The notes below the pieces were generated by a model that was not told the origin of the DNA, did not search any database, and saw only the letters and a list, made by a program, of their open reading frames with translations. Below, piece after piece: positions 1 through 7,880 of a stretch of 64,000 nucleotides of DNA. The stretch's first letter is position 1. Each line of letters starts with the position of its first letter. The DNA is from Brevibacillus dissolubilis (GTDB taxonomy: Bacteria; Bacillota; Bacilli; Brevibacillales; Brevibacillaceae). The position numbers were made by a program, and so were the translations under genes. Location of the stretch: positions 1 through 64,000 of the forward strand of contig NZ_VCNA01000001.1 in NCBI RefSeq assembly GCF_006170445.1. Direction: 5' to 3'.

Positions 1-867
1 TCGGGAGGTGTGCAAGAGAAACAGCTAGTTGTCGACGCTCTAAAGGAGCAGATTCCCATTGTGGAATTATGCCGTTTTCTTGGCATTTCTCGAAGCGGAT
101 ACTATCAATATGTAAGACGACAAAAGGTGATTCGTGATCAAGAGCTTTCCGCTCGTATCCAAGCCATTTATCTGAAGAGACACAAGCAATATGGATATCG
201 ACGGATTCAGGCTGAACTCCAGCGCGAAGGTTGGGTTGTGAATCATAAGAAAGTTCTACGTTTGATGCAAGAGATGGGGATTCGATCCATTATTCGTGTG
301 AAACGTAAGTCAAATCCACAAGGAGATGGCTCTGTACCAAGAGTGGCGGAGAATCTATTGCAACGTAATTTTACGGCCAAAGCACCTACTGAAAAATGGG
401 TAACCGATATTACACAATACGCAGTTGCCGATACGTGGCTGTACCTTTCAGCAATTAAAGATTTGTGTACCAAAGAGATCGTAGCATACCAGGTGGCCTT
501 CCGTAACGATACAACACTTGTATTAAATACCTTCAAGAAAGCTTTTGAAAATCAAAAAGACGTGACTGGCTTGATCGTTCACAGCGATCAGGGATGCCAA
601 TACACGTCTTATGCGTACCAAGACATGCTGGCGAAGGTTGGCGCCCAAATCAGCATGTCTCGCCGCGGCAATTGTCATGACAATGCCGCTATAGAGAGTT
701 TCTTCTCACATTTAAAAGCAGAAGCACTCTATCCTTATCATATATCAACAGTTGATGAGCTACAAAGGAGAATTGAGGAATATATCCGTTTTTACAATGA
801 AGAGCGTCTGCAAATCAAATTAAACAAGCTGACCCCTATAGAATACAGGCGTCAGCTTGCGGCCTAA
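1..867 (+). CDS. IS3-family transposase OrfB (partial at window edge)
   Basis: DDE-type integrase of the IS3/IS150 group, which catalyses strand transfer of the element. An HTH_21-like N-terminal part carries the YGYRRI motif. The rve core follows, with Asp in WVTDITQY, Asp in HSDQGCQYTS and Glu in NAAIESFF, so the catalytic triad is intact. The C-terminus ends in the usual YNxxRxQ / TPxEYR pattern. The reading frame is open to base 1. A GTG at base 10 lies one base from a GGGAGG and is an unlikely start, so the true product probably begins upstream, as an OrfA-OrfB frameshift fusion in this family. OrfA is outside the window. The gene looks undamaged. Confidence 0.93.
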   Translation, partial: SGGVQEKQLVVDALKEQIPIVELCRFLGISRSGYYQYVRRQKVIRDQELSARIQAIYLKRHKQYGYRRIQAELQREGWVVNHKKVLRLMQEMGIRSIIRVKRKSNPQGDGSVPRVAENLLQRNFTAKAPTEKWVTDITQYAVADTWLYLSAIKDLCTKEIVAYQVAFRNDTTLVLNTFKKAFENQKDVTGLIVHSDQGCQYTSYAYQDMLAKVGAQISMSRRGNCHDNAAIESFFSHLKAEALYPYHISTVDELQRRIEEYIRFYNEERLQIKLNKLTPIEYRRQLAA

Positions 868-881
868 CGGCCGGGGTTTTT
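860..881 (+). terminator. Short hairpin after the transposase gene
   Basis: The sequence CGGCC-TAA-CGGCCG followed by GGG and a T-run overlaps the transposase stop codon. It could end transcription inside the insertion sequence. The stem is only 4-5 bp, so support is weak. Confidence 0.35.
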
Positions 882-981
882 CTTACTGTCTACAAAATAG
901 GGTCTTGACCAGTAATGCGAGTCAGGGGCTTTTTTGTGGGGGGTGAAGGCTTAGGTGAAAAACAGAGACAACCCCAAAAAC

Positions 982-1416
982 CTACTTTCTCTCCGCAATC
1001 TCCTTAATCTTATCCAACAGCCCCTTTATCATCGCATCCGAATGCTGGTACCCTTCCTCGCTCGCATACCCCTTTTGCGTCCACGAAAGCACGGTCTGGT
1101 GATCCTCAGCCTGACTCAGCTCATATGTAATTTCAGAGTAATTTTCAGGCTTGTCTTCCACACCGGAAAAATTGCTCCAGTAGCTGTAGACGATTTTTTC
1201 TTCGGGTACATTTGTCAGGATGGTACCATGGTCACGATATTCTTTGCCTTCATATTCTCCAGTGAATACGATCTCACTGCCTTCTTTCCAATCTGTGGTC
1301 GTATCGGTGCCGAAGAGATATTCCTTGATCTTTGCAGGTTCGGTTAATACGCTCCAAACAGCTGTTGGAGTGGCGGTAATGGTGATCGAGCGTGATACGG
1401 TCAGGTCGTTTCTCAA
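982..1416 (-). CDS. SRPBCC / AHSA1-like domain protein
   Basis: A 144-residue single-domain START-like protein of the activator-of-Hsp90-ATPase-homologue family, common in Bacillales. It starts with a beta strand (SRSITITATPTAVWSVLTEP), has the typical WKEGSEIVF strand and ends in an amphipathic helix (HSDAMIKGLLDKIKEIAE). Proteins of this family bind small hydrophobic ligands; no specific role can be given. The start is TTG at 1416, with AGGAGG eight bases upstream on the minus strand. It stands alone between the insertion sequence and a 340-bp intergenic stretch. Confidence 0.8.
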   Translation of the reverse strand: MRNDLTVSRSITITATPTAVWSVLTEPAKIKEYLFGTDTTTDWKEGSEIVFTGEYEGKEYRDHGTILTNVPEEKIVYSYWSNFSGVEDKPENYSEITYELSQAEDHQTVLSWTQKGYASEEGYQHSDAMIKGLLDKIKEIAERK

Positions 1417-1756
1417 TGTAGTTCCTCCTAGTAGATGCAGATGGTAATGGTATTCACCAAATATTACTGGATTTCCTGTTTATACAAATACAGCATTCTA
1501 TTAATTTACCGTAATACAACTATCTATTTATGTTGGCTGTTTGAAAAGGGTGAGGGTGAAGGAGGGGGAAAAAACAGTAGCCTCTTGATTTTAGATGGGG
1601 AAGACCTTGGCTTGCGGTATTGCGAGTCAGGGTCTTTTTTTGTGAGGGTATGGGGATGGTTGGGGTTGGAAAAAATTCAGGTAGGACAGGTAGACCAAAC
1701 CAAATCAAATCAAATCATTTTCGTCCTGGGGGTAGGAGTTTGATTGGAGGAAACAA
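1417..1756. other. Intergenic stretch, 340 bp
   Basis: Holds the minus-strand ribosome site of the SRPBCC gene, a strong hairpin terminator (1602-1641) and, at the right end, the TTGGAGG ribosome site of the germination permease. Reading frames here are low-complexity and have no ribosome site. I see no gene. Confidence 0.6.
1602..1641 (+). terminator. Rho-independent terminator
   Basis: A 14-bp stem (AGACCTTGGCTTGC with GCGAGTCAGGGTCT, three G-T pairs) closes a 6-base loop and is followed by seven T. No plus-strand gene ends just before it. Its 3' arm recurs next to the insertion-sequence end at about 916-938, which suggests rearrangement in this area. Confidence 0.7.
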
Positions 1757-2860
1757 ATGCGGACAGCCCAACCAAAACATATTTCTCTGATTGAACTGTT
1801 TGGGTTCGTGATTCAAACAGTCATAGGGATTGGTGTATTGTCGTTACCCTATACCATATTTTCTGAATCAAAAACAGATGCCTGGATCTCCGTTTTATTA
1901 GCTGGTTTCGTATCTTCTATTAATATATGGGTGATTTTGAGATTGTCCCGTAAATTTCCATCGTTACATTTGTATGAATACTTACCTGTATTGCTTGGAA
2001 AATACCTGTCGAAGATCGTAACAGTAGGATATATCCTCTTTTTCTTGTCCATTTCCTATCTGATCTTGATCATTTTCGGCGGTACTATTTCAAAATGGGT
2101 ACTCCCCAGAACTCCGCCTTGGGCCATTTACTTCCTTCTTGTTGCAACCAGTATTTATTTAGCTAGAGAAAACCTGAATGTCATTGCCAGATTTTGTTTA
2201 TTAACAAGTGTTATTTTTCCTGTACTCATCGGTCTCATGCTCGTACCACTCATAAACAGTAATTTTTTATATCTATTTCCAATTGGTCAAACTGAATTCG
2301 AATCCATCATCAATGGAGCCAGAAAAACTACTTTTTCCATCATTGGTTATGAACTCTTACTGATTATTTATCCTTATGTAAGTGGAAGTGATAAAAATAT
2401 TATAAAAGTCACGTATCTATCCTATTTATTTGTAACCATTTTTTATTGCTTTTTGGTATTGACCTCTGTCGTTTTTTTCTCAAGTGGAGAGTTAGGGCAG
2501 ATTCCAGAACCGATTTTATATATGTTAAAATCTTTTTCTTTCAGAGTGATTGAACGGATTGACCTACTATTCTTATCCATATGGATTGTAGCTGTGATCA
2601 CCTCTTTTGTGAATTATTTGTATGCTGCGTCTGTTGGTATGAAGCACCTGTTTCGTCAGACAGATCATAAAAAAGCAGCTTTATTCGGTGGGGCTGTTTG
2701 CTTTTGTCTCGCTTTATATCCATTGGACCCGTTTGTGTTAAAGGATATTAATGATTACATATCCAAAGCAGCACTCGTTTTTGTTTCCGCGGTGCCGTTC
2801 ATCCTCTTGTTGATCTCCTACTTTATTAAAAATAGGGTGGATGAAAAGATGAGTGAGTAA
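1757..2860 (+). CDS. Spore germination permease, GerAB/GerKB type
   Basis: A 367-residue integral membrane protein of the APC-related GerAB family (B subunit of spore nutrient germination receptors, inner spore membrane). It shows the family start (ISLIELFGFVIQTVIGIGVL), about ten hydrophobic segments and a short charged C-terminal tail. ATG has a TTGGAGGAAAC ribosome site. No A or C subunit lies beside it, so it is an orphan here, unlike the gerK-type set at 16.6-20 kb. Ligand unknown. A terminator follows at 2935. Confidence 0.88.
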   Translation: MRTAQPKHISLIELFGFVIQTVIGIGVLSLPYTIFSESKTDAWISVLLAGFVSSINIWVILRLSRKFPSLHLYEYLPVLLGKYLSKIVTVGYILFFLSISYLILIIFGGTISKWVLPRTPPWAIYFLLVATSIYLARENLNVIARFCLLTSVIFPVLIGLMLVPLINSNFLYLFPIGQTEFESIINGARKTTFSIIGYELLLIIYPYVSGSDKNIIKVTYLSYLFVTIFYCFLVLTSVVFFSSGELGQIPEPILYMLKSFSFRVIERIDLLFLSIWIVAVITSFVNYLYAASVGMKHLFRQTDHKKAALFGGAVCFCLALYPLDPFVLKDINDYISKAALVFVSAVPFILLLISYFIKNRVDEKMSE

Positions 2861-2934
2861 GAAGTGACTCCCGGCCGGAGATGAATGAACATTTGATCCG
2901 CTATGGTTCAAGTAGATACAGCAGATGCCAAGAC

Positions 2935-2958
2935 CCAAGTTTTCGTGACTTGGTTTTT
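2935..2958 (+). terminator. Terminator after the germination permease
   Basis: CCAAGT - TTTCGTG - ACTTGG stem-loop followed by five T, 75 bases after the permease stop codon. Confidence 0.6.
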
Positions 2959-3027
2959 GGCGTTCTCCTAGAATCATATTAGTAACGAATGAATATTTTT
3001 AGAGATAAAGTAACCAGGAGGATTACC

Positions 3028-3612
3028 ATGCATAACGTCGTTTCAGCCGATCCCTTCACACGCTTCCTACAGGGGATTCATTTCAAAGGGAGCCTTTTTC
3101 CCTTTTCCATACCTATACCGCTTCCTCACATGACCCGTGTGACAGCAGAAAGCAGAGAGACGACAGATTCATGGCTTCCGTCCACCCTTTACATGTATAT
3201 GCAACGAGTTATCTCACGCCCTGAGACAACCGATATTGCCATTTTAGATACAGTAGATGCAGTAAATACAGATAAGCGAAAAACGATTCATCAACAATTC
3301 GAAGAACAGGTGACCCGCACACCAGACAAGCCAGCCCTCTCAGGCGAGGGGAATACGATCACGTACCGCGAATTGAATGCGCGGGCGAATCTGGGCAATG
3401 AGGCGTATCAGACGGAGATGGATAACCTGCTGCTCCATGGCAATCCATTTTCTACCAGTCGCCCGACGATGATCGAAGTCGCCAATGATAAGACACTGTG
3501 CCTATTGGAACGATGCGGCTTCCAATGGTCTGCCGTCACCAAAGAGCAGATCGGGATGATGCTTGGGCATGGCAGAGAAGCAGGCTTTTTTGGGAGCACC
3601 GTAGAGTCGTAA
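3028..3612 (+). pseudogene. Chimeric remnant containing the start of an NRPS adenylation domain
   Basis: ATG at 3028 has a good CAGGAGGATT ribosome site. After about 75 unassigned residues comes a recognisable adenylation-domain beginning (TIHQQFEEQVTRTPDKPA, then ITYRELNARAN). It breaks off abruptly into about 70 residues of unrelated sequence (from LGNEAYQTEM to the end) with no A3-A10 motifs. The product, about 194 residues, cannot be an enzyme of the NRPS type. I read it as two gene fragments joined by deletion, a scar of an older NRPS gene near the present cluster. The second fragment is not recognised. It could still be expressed. Confidence 0.6.
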
Positions 3613-3648
3613 TAGAATTAATACCTATCGTGAAGGGAACCGCTTGTA

Positions 3649-3683
3649 GAGCCTATCCGACGTGTGTCTGGTAGGCTCTTTTT
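3649..3683 (+). terminator. Rho-independent terminator
   Basis: GAGCCTATCC ... GG-TAGGCTC stem followed by TTTTT, 37 bases after the NRPS remnant. Confidence 0.75.
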
Positions 3684-3805
3684 ATACTCCCGCGATGTTG
3701 CCCCGCTGGGATCGTGCGAAGGAGGTAACGAATATGATATCGTGTACGTAATATAAGTAGGCTATATAAGGATAGAACGATCAGCATTCAATGGAGGAAA
3801 CGGTC

Positions 3806-4387
3806 ATGCGTCAGGGTAAAGACAAAATTCTTGAAACCGCTTTACAGGAATTTGCCGAAAAAGGATACGATAGAGCCAGAATCGATCTCATTGCCAAAAA
3901 CGCGGGTGTGAATAAGGCGTTAATTTACTATCATTTCACAAGCAAGGACGAGCTATATACGGCGGTTATTAACGATTTATTCGGAAAAGCGGTATCCGTT
4001 TCATTCGAGCCTATCGGCACAACCGTACGAGATAAATTGCTGCAAGTCATTGAGCATTTGATTACGTTTCTTCATGAGAATCCGTATTTCGTGAAGATGA
4101 TTGACCAAAGCGTCACACATGACCGGGACATTTTTCATCAAATGCATCAACAAAATATCTACTTCGATGGGTTGATTGACCTGTATCGGCAGGGTGTTGA
4201 GAACGGCGAATTCAGGAAGGTCGATCATCCTGTAGATTTCATGGTAAGTTTGCTGGGAGCTGTTTATTTTTATTTCTCTCATAACAAGGCGATGCGAAGG
4301 TTCTACGGGGATCTATCCGAAGAGGAGGTTATTTCGATTCGGAAGAACACGATACGGGAGATGATCTCCAGGCTGTTGTTTTCATGA
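3806..4387 (+). CDS. TetR/AcrR-family transcriptional regulator
   Basis: A 193-residue protein. The N-terminal helix-turn-helix is typical (KILETALQEFAEKGYD, then IAKNAGVNKALIYYHFTSKDEL), followed by an all-helical ligand/dimer domain without specific signals. I prefer the ATG at 3806, eight bases after GGAGG, over the upstream in-frame ATG at 3791, which has no ribosome site. It lies 124 bases before the arginine-decarboxylase gene in the same direction and may control it or itself; ligand unknown. Confidence 0.87.
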   Translation: MRQGKDKILETALQEFAEKGYDRARIDLIAKNAGVNKALIYYHFTSKDELYTAVINDLFGKAVSVSFEPIGTTVRDKLLQVIEHLITFLHENPYFVKMIDQSVTHDRDIFHQMHQQNIYFDGLIDLYRQGVENGEFRKVDHPVDFMVSLLGAVYFYFSHNKAMRRFYGDLSEEEVISIRKNTIREMISRLLFS

Positions 4388-4511
4388 CGATGGAAAAGTG
4401 GATGGATCGATCATAGAAGAAATGGATCATCCGCCATTCCTGTCACCACTCTATAATAGATAAGCGTTCGTTCCATATACGCAACATCTTGGATAGAGAG
4501 TGGTGGGGAAG

Positions 4512-5990
4512 TTGTCATTATCACAATTCCATACCCCGTTATTTAGCGGTGTACGGGAACATGCAAAGCGAAATCCAGTCCAATTCCATATTCCTGGTCA
4601 TAAAAAGGGGAGAGGAATGGATCCCGAGTTCCGTTCCTTTATGGGAGAGAATGCGCTCTCGATTGATCTGATCAATATCGCACCGCTGGATGATTTGCAC
4701 CAGTCAAAAGGGATCATCAAGCAAGCGCAAGACTTGGCAGCAGTGGCATTTGGAGCAGATCACAGCTTTTTTTCCATACAGGGAACCAGCGGGATCATCA
4801 TGACGATGATCATGTCTGTCTGTGGTCCCGGTGACAAAATCCTTGTACCGCGCAATGTGCATAAGTCGATCATGAGTGGCATTATTCTGTCTGGTGCTGT
4901 TCCTGTTTTTATTCATCCAGAGATGGACCCTGTATGGGGGGTGGCACATGGGATCACGCCAGAAGCTGTCGGGAAGGCGCTCGATCAGCATCCAGATGTA
5001 AAAGCCGTGTTAGTGATTAACCCAACCTATTTCGGCATTGCAGGAGACCTGAGAAAAGTAGTGGAAGTAGCACATGCACGCGGTATTCCCGTATTGGTAG
5101 ATGAAGCGCACGGTGCCCATATCCATTTTCATGACGATCTGCCTCTGTCGGCTATGCAGGCTGGTGCCGACATGGCTGCCACAAGTATGCACAAGCTCGG
5201 CGGCTCGATGACGCAAAGCTCGATATTGAACGTAAAAGGAAGCCTTGTCTCTCCTACACGGGTCCAATCGGTATTAAGTATGCTGACGACCACATCTACT
5301 TCCTATTTGCTGCTGGCCTCACTCGACGTCGCCAGAAAACGCTTAGCCACACAAGGGACAGAATTGTTGGACAAGGCGATCCGACTGGCTGAACAGACTC
5401 GGTCTCACATCAATCAAATCGATCATCTGGCCTGTTTGGGAAACGAGATCACAGGGAGAAATGGCGTATGTGCCCTTGACCCGACCAAACTGGTGATATC
5501 CGTAAAAGGACTTGGAATCACCGGCTATGACGCGGAAAAATGGCTCAGAGAAGCCTATCACATCGAAGTGGAAATGTCGGATTTATCCAATATTTTGTGT
5601 ATAGTGACACCTGCTGACCGTGCAGAAGATTTGCAATTGCTTGTCAATGCCTTGCGCGAGCTGTCATCCCTGTTCCGGCATCAGGCTGTTACACAAGAGG
5701 ATGTCTCTGTGATGCTGCCAGAGATCCCCGAATTGATCATGTCACCCAGAGATGCCTTTTATGCCGAGACAGAAGTCATCCCGAGGGAAGCATCCGTCGG
5801 AAGAATTATCGCCGAATTTGTGATGGTGTATCCGCCGGGGATTCCTATTTTCATTCCAGGTGAAGTGATTACAGAAGCCAATCTGACCTACACCCAAAAG
5901 AACATCGAAGCGGGTCTTCCAGTTCAAGGCGCCGAGGATGTGGAGCTGAAATCATTACGGGTCATAAAAGAATCATTTGCTGGTAAATAG
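4512..5990 (+). CDS. speA: Arginine decarboxylase-type PLP enzyme (Orn/Lys/Arg decarboxylase family)
   Basis: A fold-type-I PLP decarboxylase of the short Bacillus SpeA/YaaO kind, about 492 residues. SpeA makes agmatine from arginine for polyamines. Family signatures are QFHIPGHKKG, MDPEFR, ENALSIDLINI, FFSIQGTSG, the Asp-Ala-His loop VDEAHGAHIHFH and the PLP lysine in TSMHKLGGSMTQSS. Alignment to B. subtilis SpeA, from memory, puts the start at TTG 4512 (LSLSQFHTPL); an in-frame GTG at 4500 is also possible. Lysine or ornithine specificity cannot be excluded from sequence alone. Confidence 0.85.
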   Translation: MSLSQFHTPLFSGVREHAKRNPVQFHIPGHKKGRGMDPEFRSFMGENALSIDLINIAPLDDLHQSKGIIKQAQDLAAVAFGADHSFFSIQGTSGIIMTMIMSVCGPGDKILVPRNVHKSIMSGIILSGAVPVFIHPEMDPVWGVAHGITPEAVGKALDQHPDVKAVLVINPTYFGIAGDLRKVVEVAHARGIPVLVDEAHGAHIHFHDDLPLSAMQAGADMAATSMHKLGGSMTQSSILNVKGSLVSPTRVQSVLSMLTTTSTSYLLLASLDVARKRLATQGTELLDKAIRLAEQTRSHINQIDHLACLGNEITGRNGVCALDPTKLVISVKGLGITGYDAEKWLREAYHIEVEMSDLSNILCIVTPADRAEDLQLLVNALRELSSLFRHQAVTQEDVSVMLPEIPELIMSPRDAFYAETEVIPREASVGRIIAEFVMVYPPGIPIFIPGEVITEANLTYTQKNIEAGLPVQGAEDVELKSLRVIKESFAGK

Positions 5991-6033
5991 ACGGGATAGA
6001 CCGTAACTCATGAATCAATCTGGAACCAAAAAG

Positions 6034-6081
6034 AACACACGCCCTGAGACGAATGATACATCTCAGAGCGTGTGTTTTTTT
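6034..6081. terminator. Bidirectional terminator between speA and the reductase gene
   Basis: AACACACGC(C)CTGAGA pairs with TCTCAG(A)GCGTGTGTT; T-runs on both strands serve the two convergent genes. It touches the stop codon of the minus-strand reductase. Confidence 0.85.
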
Positions 6082-7690
6082 ATGATACTAAAACCCGTTC
6101 AAACTCTTGCTGGAAGGCATCGATGCCGACACGCAGGTAGAATTGGTGGAAGCTCTCTTCAGCCGAACGATTCTCCTTATAAAACAGGATCAACCGCTCC
6201 AAGGCAGAGTGAATCTGACTCGCCTCGACCTTGCCCTTGAGACGCTGGTTGAATTGGGCATTGGGGCCAAGTGTACCCCCGATGGAGATCTCGAAGGCTT
6301 CCTTCATACCGTCTGCGGTCTTGATGAGCACACCTTGCAGACCGATATCTGCGATTTGTTTTTGACCGCAGGCATTCGGGCAACCGACAAAATTAATGTA
6401 GATATCCTCGTCCAGCTCCACATTCTGATCCAGGTACTCGGCAACCGAGCGTGCTCTGGCCTTGGTCTCGACGATGGCTAAGTTGCAGAATTCACTGCCC
6501 GTGCAGGAGATGGTGCGGCTTAGAAAGCGGCTCGGAGTAGGGGAGAGGCGCTGGAAAATGTCGTGGCTCAGTACCTCATCCACCTTGTCGCTTGGGATGT
6601 TGGGCAGGATCACATTTTGGGAGATCGTCGTGCGGAGCGAACCGTTCCCATATGCTTCGGAAAGCCGGGCCAGCTCGATGAATTCGGAACCGCTCAGGCG
6701 ACCGATCGGTACGTTCAGCCCTATGTATGCGAGACCCTCTTGTTTCTGTGGATGCACCCCGTCAAAATAAGCACCCTGCCACCCAATCACTTTGTCCTCT
6801 CCACGCTCAGGCAACGGCCCAATCTGCTCCTGCAGCACTTGAAGAAACTTGTCCGGTCCCCAGTCCGCCATCAGGAATTTCAGGCGGGCATGGTGGCGCT
6901 TCTCCCGATATCCATAATCGCGGAAGATGGTAGTTACCCCGATGGCCACCTTCAGGACTTCATCAGGTCTGACGAAGATGTTCAACGGCTTTGCTAAATA
7001 TGGCTTCGCGGAGAGACCACCGCCTACCAGCACGTGAAACCCGACTGTCTCTTGACCATCGATGATTTTGGTCGCAGGGATAAAAGCGAGGTCCTGGATT
7101 TCGGCGTGACCGCTGTTGTAGATATTGGAAGAGATACTCATTTTATATTTGCGTGGCAGATTAGAGAAGTCCCGATTGAGGACGAAGAAATCGTTCACTT
7201 GCTTGACGATCTCCGTCGTATCGATCAGTTCATCCGGGTCAATCCCGGCCAGCGGATTTCCGACGATCGCACGCGGGCAATCCCCACAAGCCTCGAAGGA
7301 ATACAGGCCGACTTCTTCCAAGCGGTTAAAAATATCGGGGATATTCTCTACATCCAGCCAGTGGAATTGGATCGACTGCCGGGTGGTAATGTCCATCAGG
7401 TTTTCGCCGTAGAGCTGAGAGATTTCGCCCAATGCGCGTGCCTGCCGGGACGTCAAGATCCCGGAAGGAATACGAATCCGCATCATGAAATGCCCGTCTT
7501 TTGGCTTTTGCTCGTAGACACCTGCCCACTTGAACCGGTTCATTTCATCTTCGGGGATCGAACCATATCCCTCTTTGGAGTATTTTTCGATGATGGTGCG
7601 GATGATATCGAGTCCGTCTTTCTCCAGCTTTTGCAGCTCCACCTTGTGCAGCTTGGATGGATCAGCGGCCCAGATTGCCTCATATGACAT
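6080..7690 (-). CDS. Ferredoxin-type nitrite/sulfite reductase (siroheme, 4Fe-4S)
   Basis: A 536-residue siroheme reductase with two ferredoxin-like halves and two NIR_SIR domains. It performs six-electron reduction of sulfite to sulfide or nitrite to ammonia in the cytoplasm. N-terminal part: FMMRIRIPSGILTSRQ and TTRQSIQFHW. The cluster-binding cysteines are visible in CTGSEFC and CPNACG in the C-terminal half. ATG has a perfect GGAGG. Single gene with a promoter-like sequence and a MocR gene upstream on the same strand. Bacillales annotate such proteins either way; substrate not decidable here. Confidence 0.85.
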   Translation of the reverse strand: MSYEAIWAADPSKLHKVELQKLEKDGLDIIRTIIEKYSKEGYGSIPEDEMNRFKWAGVYEQKPKDGHFMMRIRIPSGILTSRQARALGEISQLYGENLMDITTRQSIQFHWLDVENIPDIFNRLEEVGLYSFEACGDCPRAIVGNPLAGIDPDELIDTTEIVKQVNDFFVLNRDFSNLPRKYKMSISSNIYNSGHAEIQDLAFIPATKIIDGQETVGFHVLVGGGLSAKPYLAKPLNIFVRPDEVLKVAIGVTTIFRDYGYREKRHHARLKFLMADWGPDKFLQVLQEQIGPLPERGEDKVIGWQGAYFDGVHPQKQEGLAYIGLNVPIGRLSGSEFIELARLSEAYGNGSLRTTISQNVILPNIPSDKVDEVLSHDIFQRLSPTPSRFLSRTISCTGSEFCNLAIVETKARARSVAEYLDQNVELDEDIYINFVGCPNACGQKQIADIGLQGVLIKTADGMKEAFEISIGGTLGPNAQFNQRLKGKVEASQIHSALERLILFYKENRSAEESFHQFYLRVGIDAFQQEFERVLVS

Positions 7691-7745
7691 GGTGAATCCT
7701 CCTTTTTCGTGTGTTAATCCACACTAAATGACTTGGTTTAGTCGG

Positions 7746-7775
7746 ATATTACATACCCTTAGTATTCAAGATCAA
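7746..7775 (-). promoter_or_regulatory. Candidate sigma-A promoter for the reductase gene
   Basis: On the minus strand, TTGATC and TAATAT are separated by 18 bases, about 55 bases upstream of the reductase ATG. The spacer contains ATACTAAGGGTAT, an imperfect dyad that might be an operator. Confidence 0.4.
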
Positions 7776-7852
7776 CAGGGAAAAGGGATGATCCACTTTG
7801 GAAAAAGAATCCTCATCCACTTGATGGGCAGGTTGGACTGGATGGGCATAGC

Positions 7853-7880
7853 AAAAACCCGATTCCTAAGTGGAAGCGGG
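7853..7880 (-). terminator. Terminator of the MocR-type gene
   Basis: On the minus strand, CCCGCTTCC - ACTTA - GGAATCGGG is followed by five T, directly after the regulator's stop codon. Confidence 0.75.

Larger units (their letters stand above)
1..911 (+). mobile_element. Right part of an IS3-family insertion sequence
   Basis: The element consists of the transposase OrfB and a right end. I place the end at about base 911. Reverse-complemented from there, the sequence begins TGGTCAAGACCC, which fits the TG...CA ends of the family. The left end and any target duplication lie outside the window, so the boundary is an inference. Confidence 0.5.

Noticed and set aside
3735-3752. Five-codon frame MISCT behind a strong GGAGG before the TetR gene
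   Set aside because: Too short to judge, probably a leftover ribosome site of the rearranged region; no conservation evidence available.
4512-5990. Arginine decarboxylase as supplier of a polyamine unit for the product (edeine- or paenilamicin-like end group)
   Set aside because: It is 15 kb from the cluster, behind a TetR gene and among housekeeping genes; SpeA is a normal polyamine enzyme in Bacillales.
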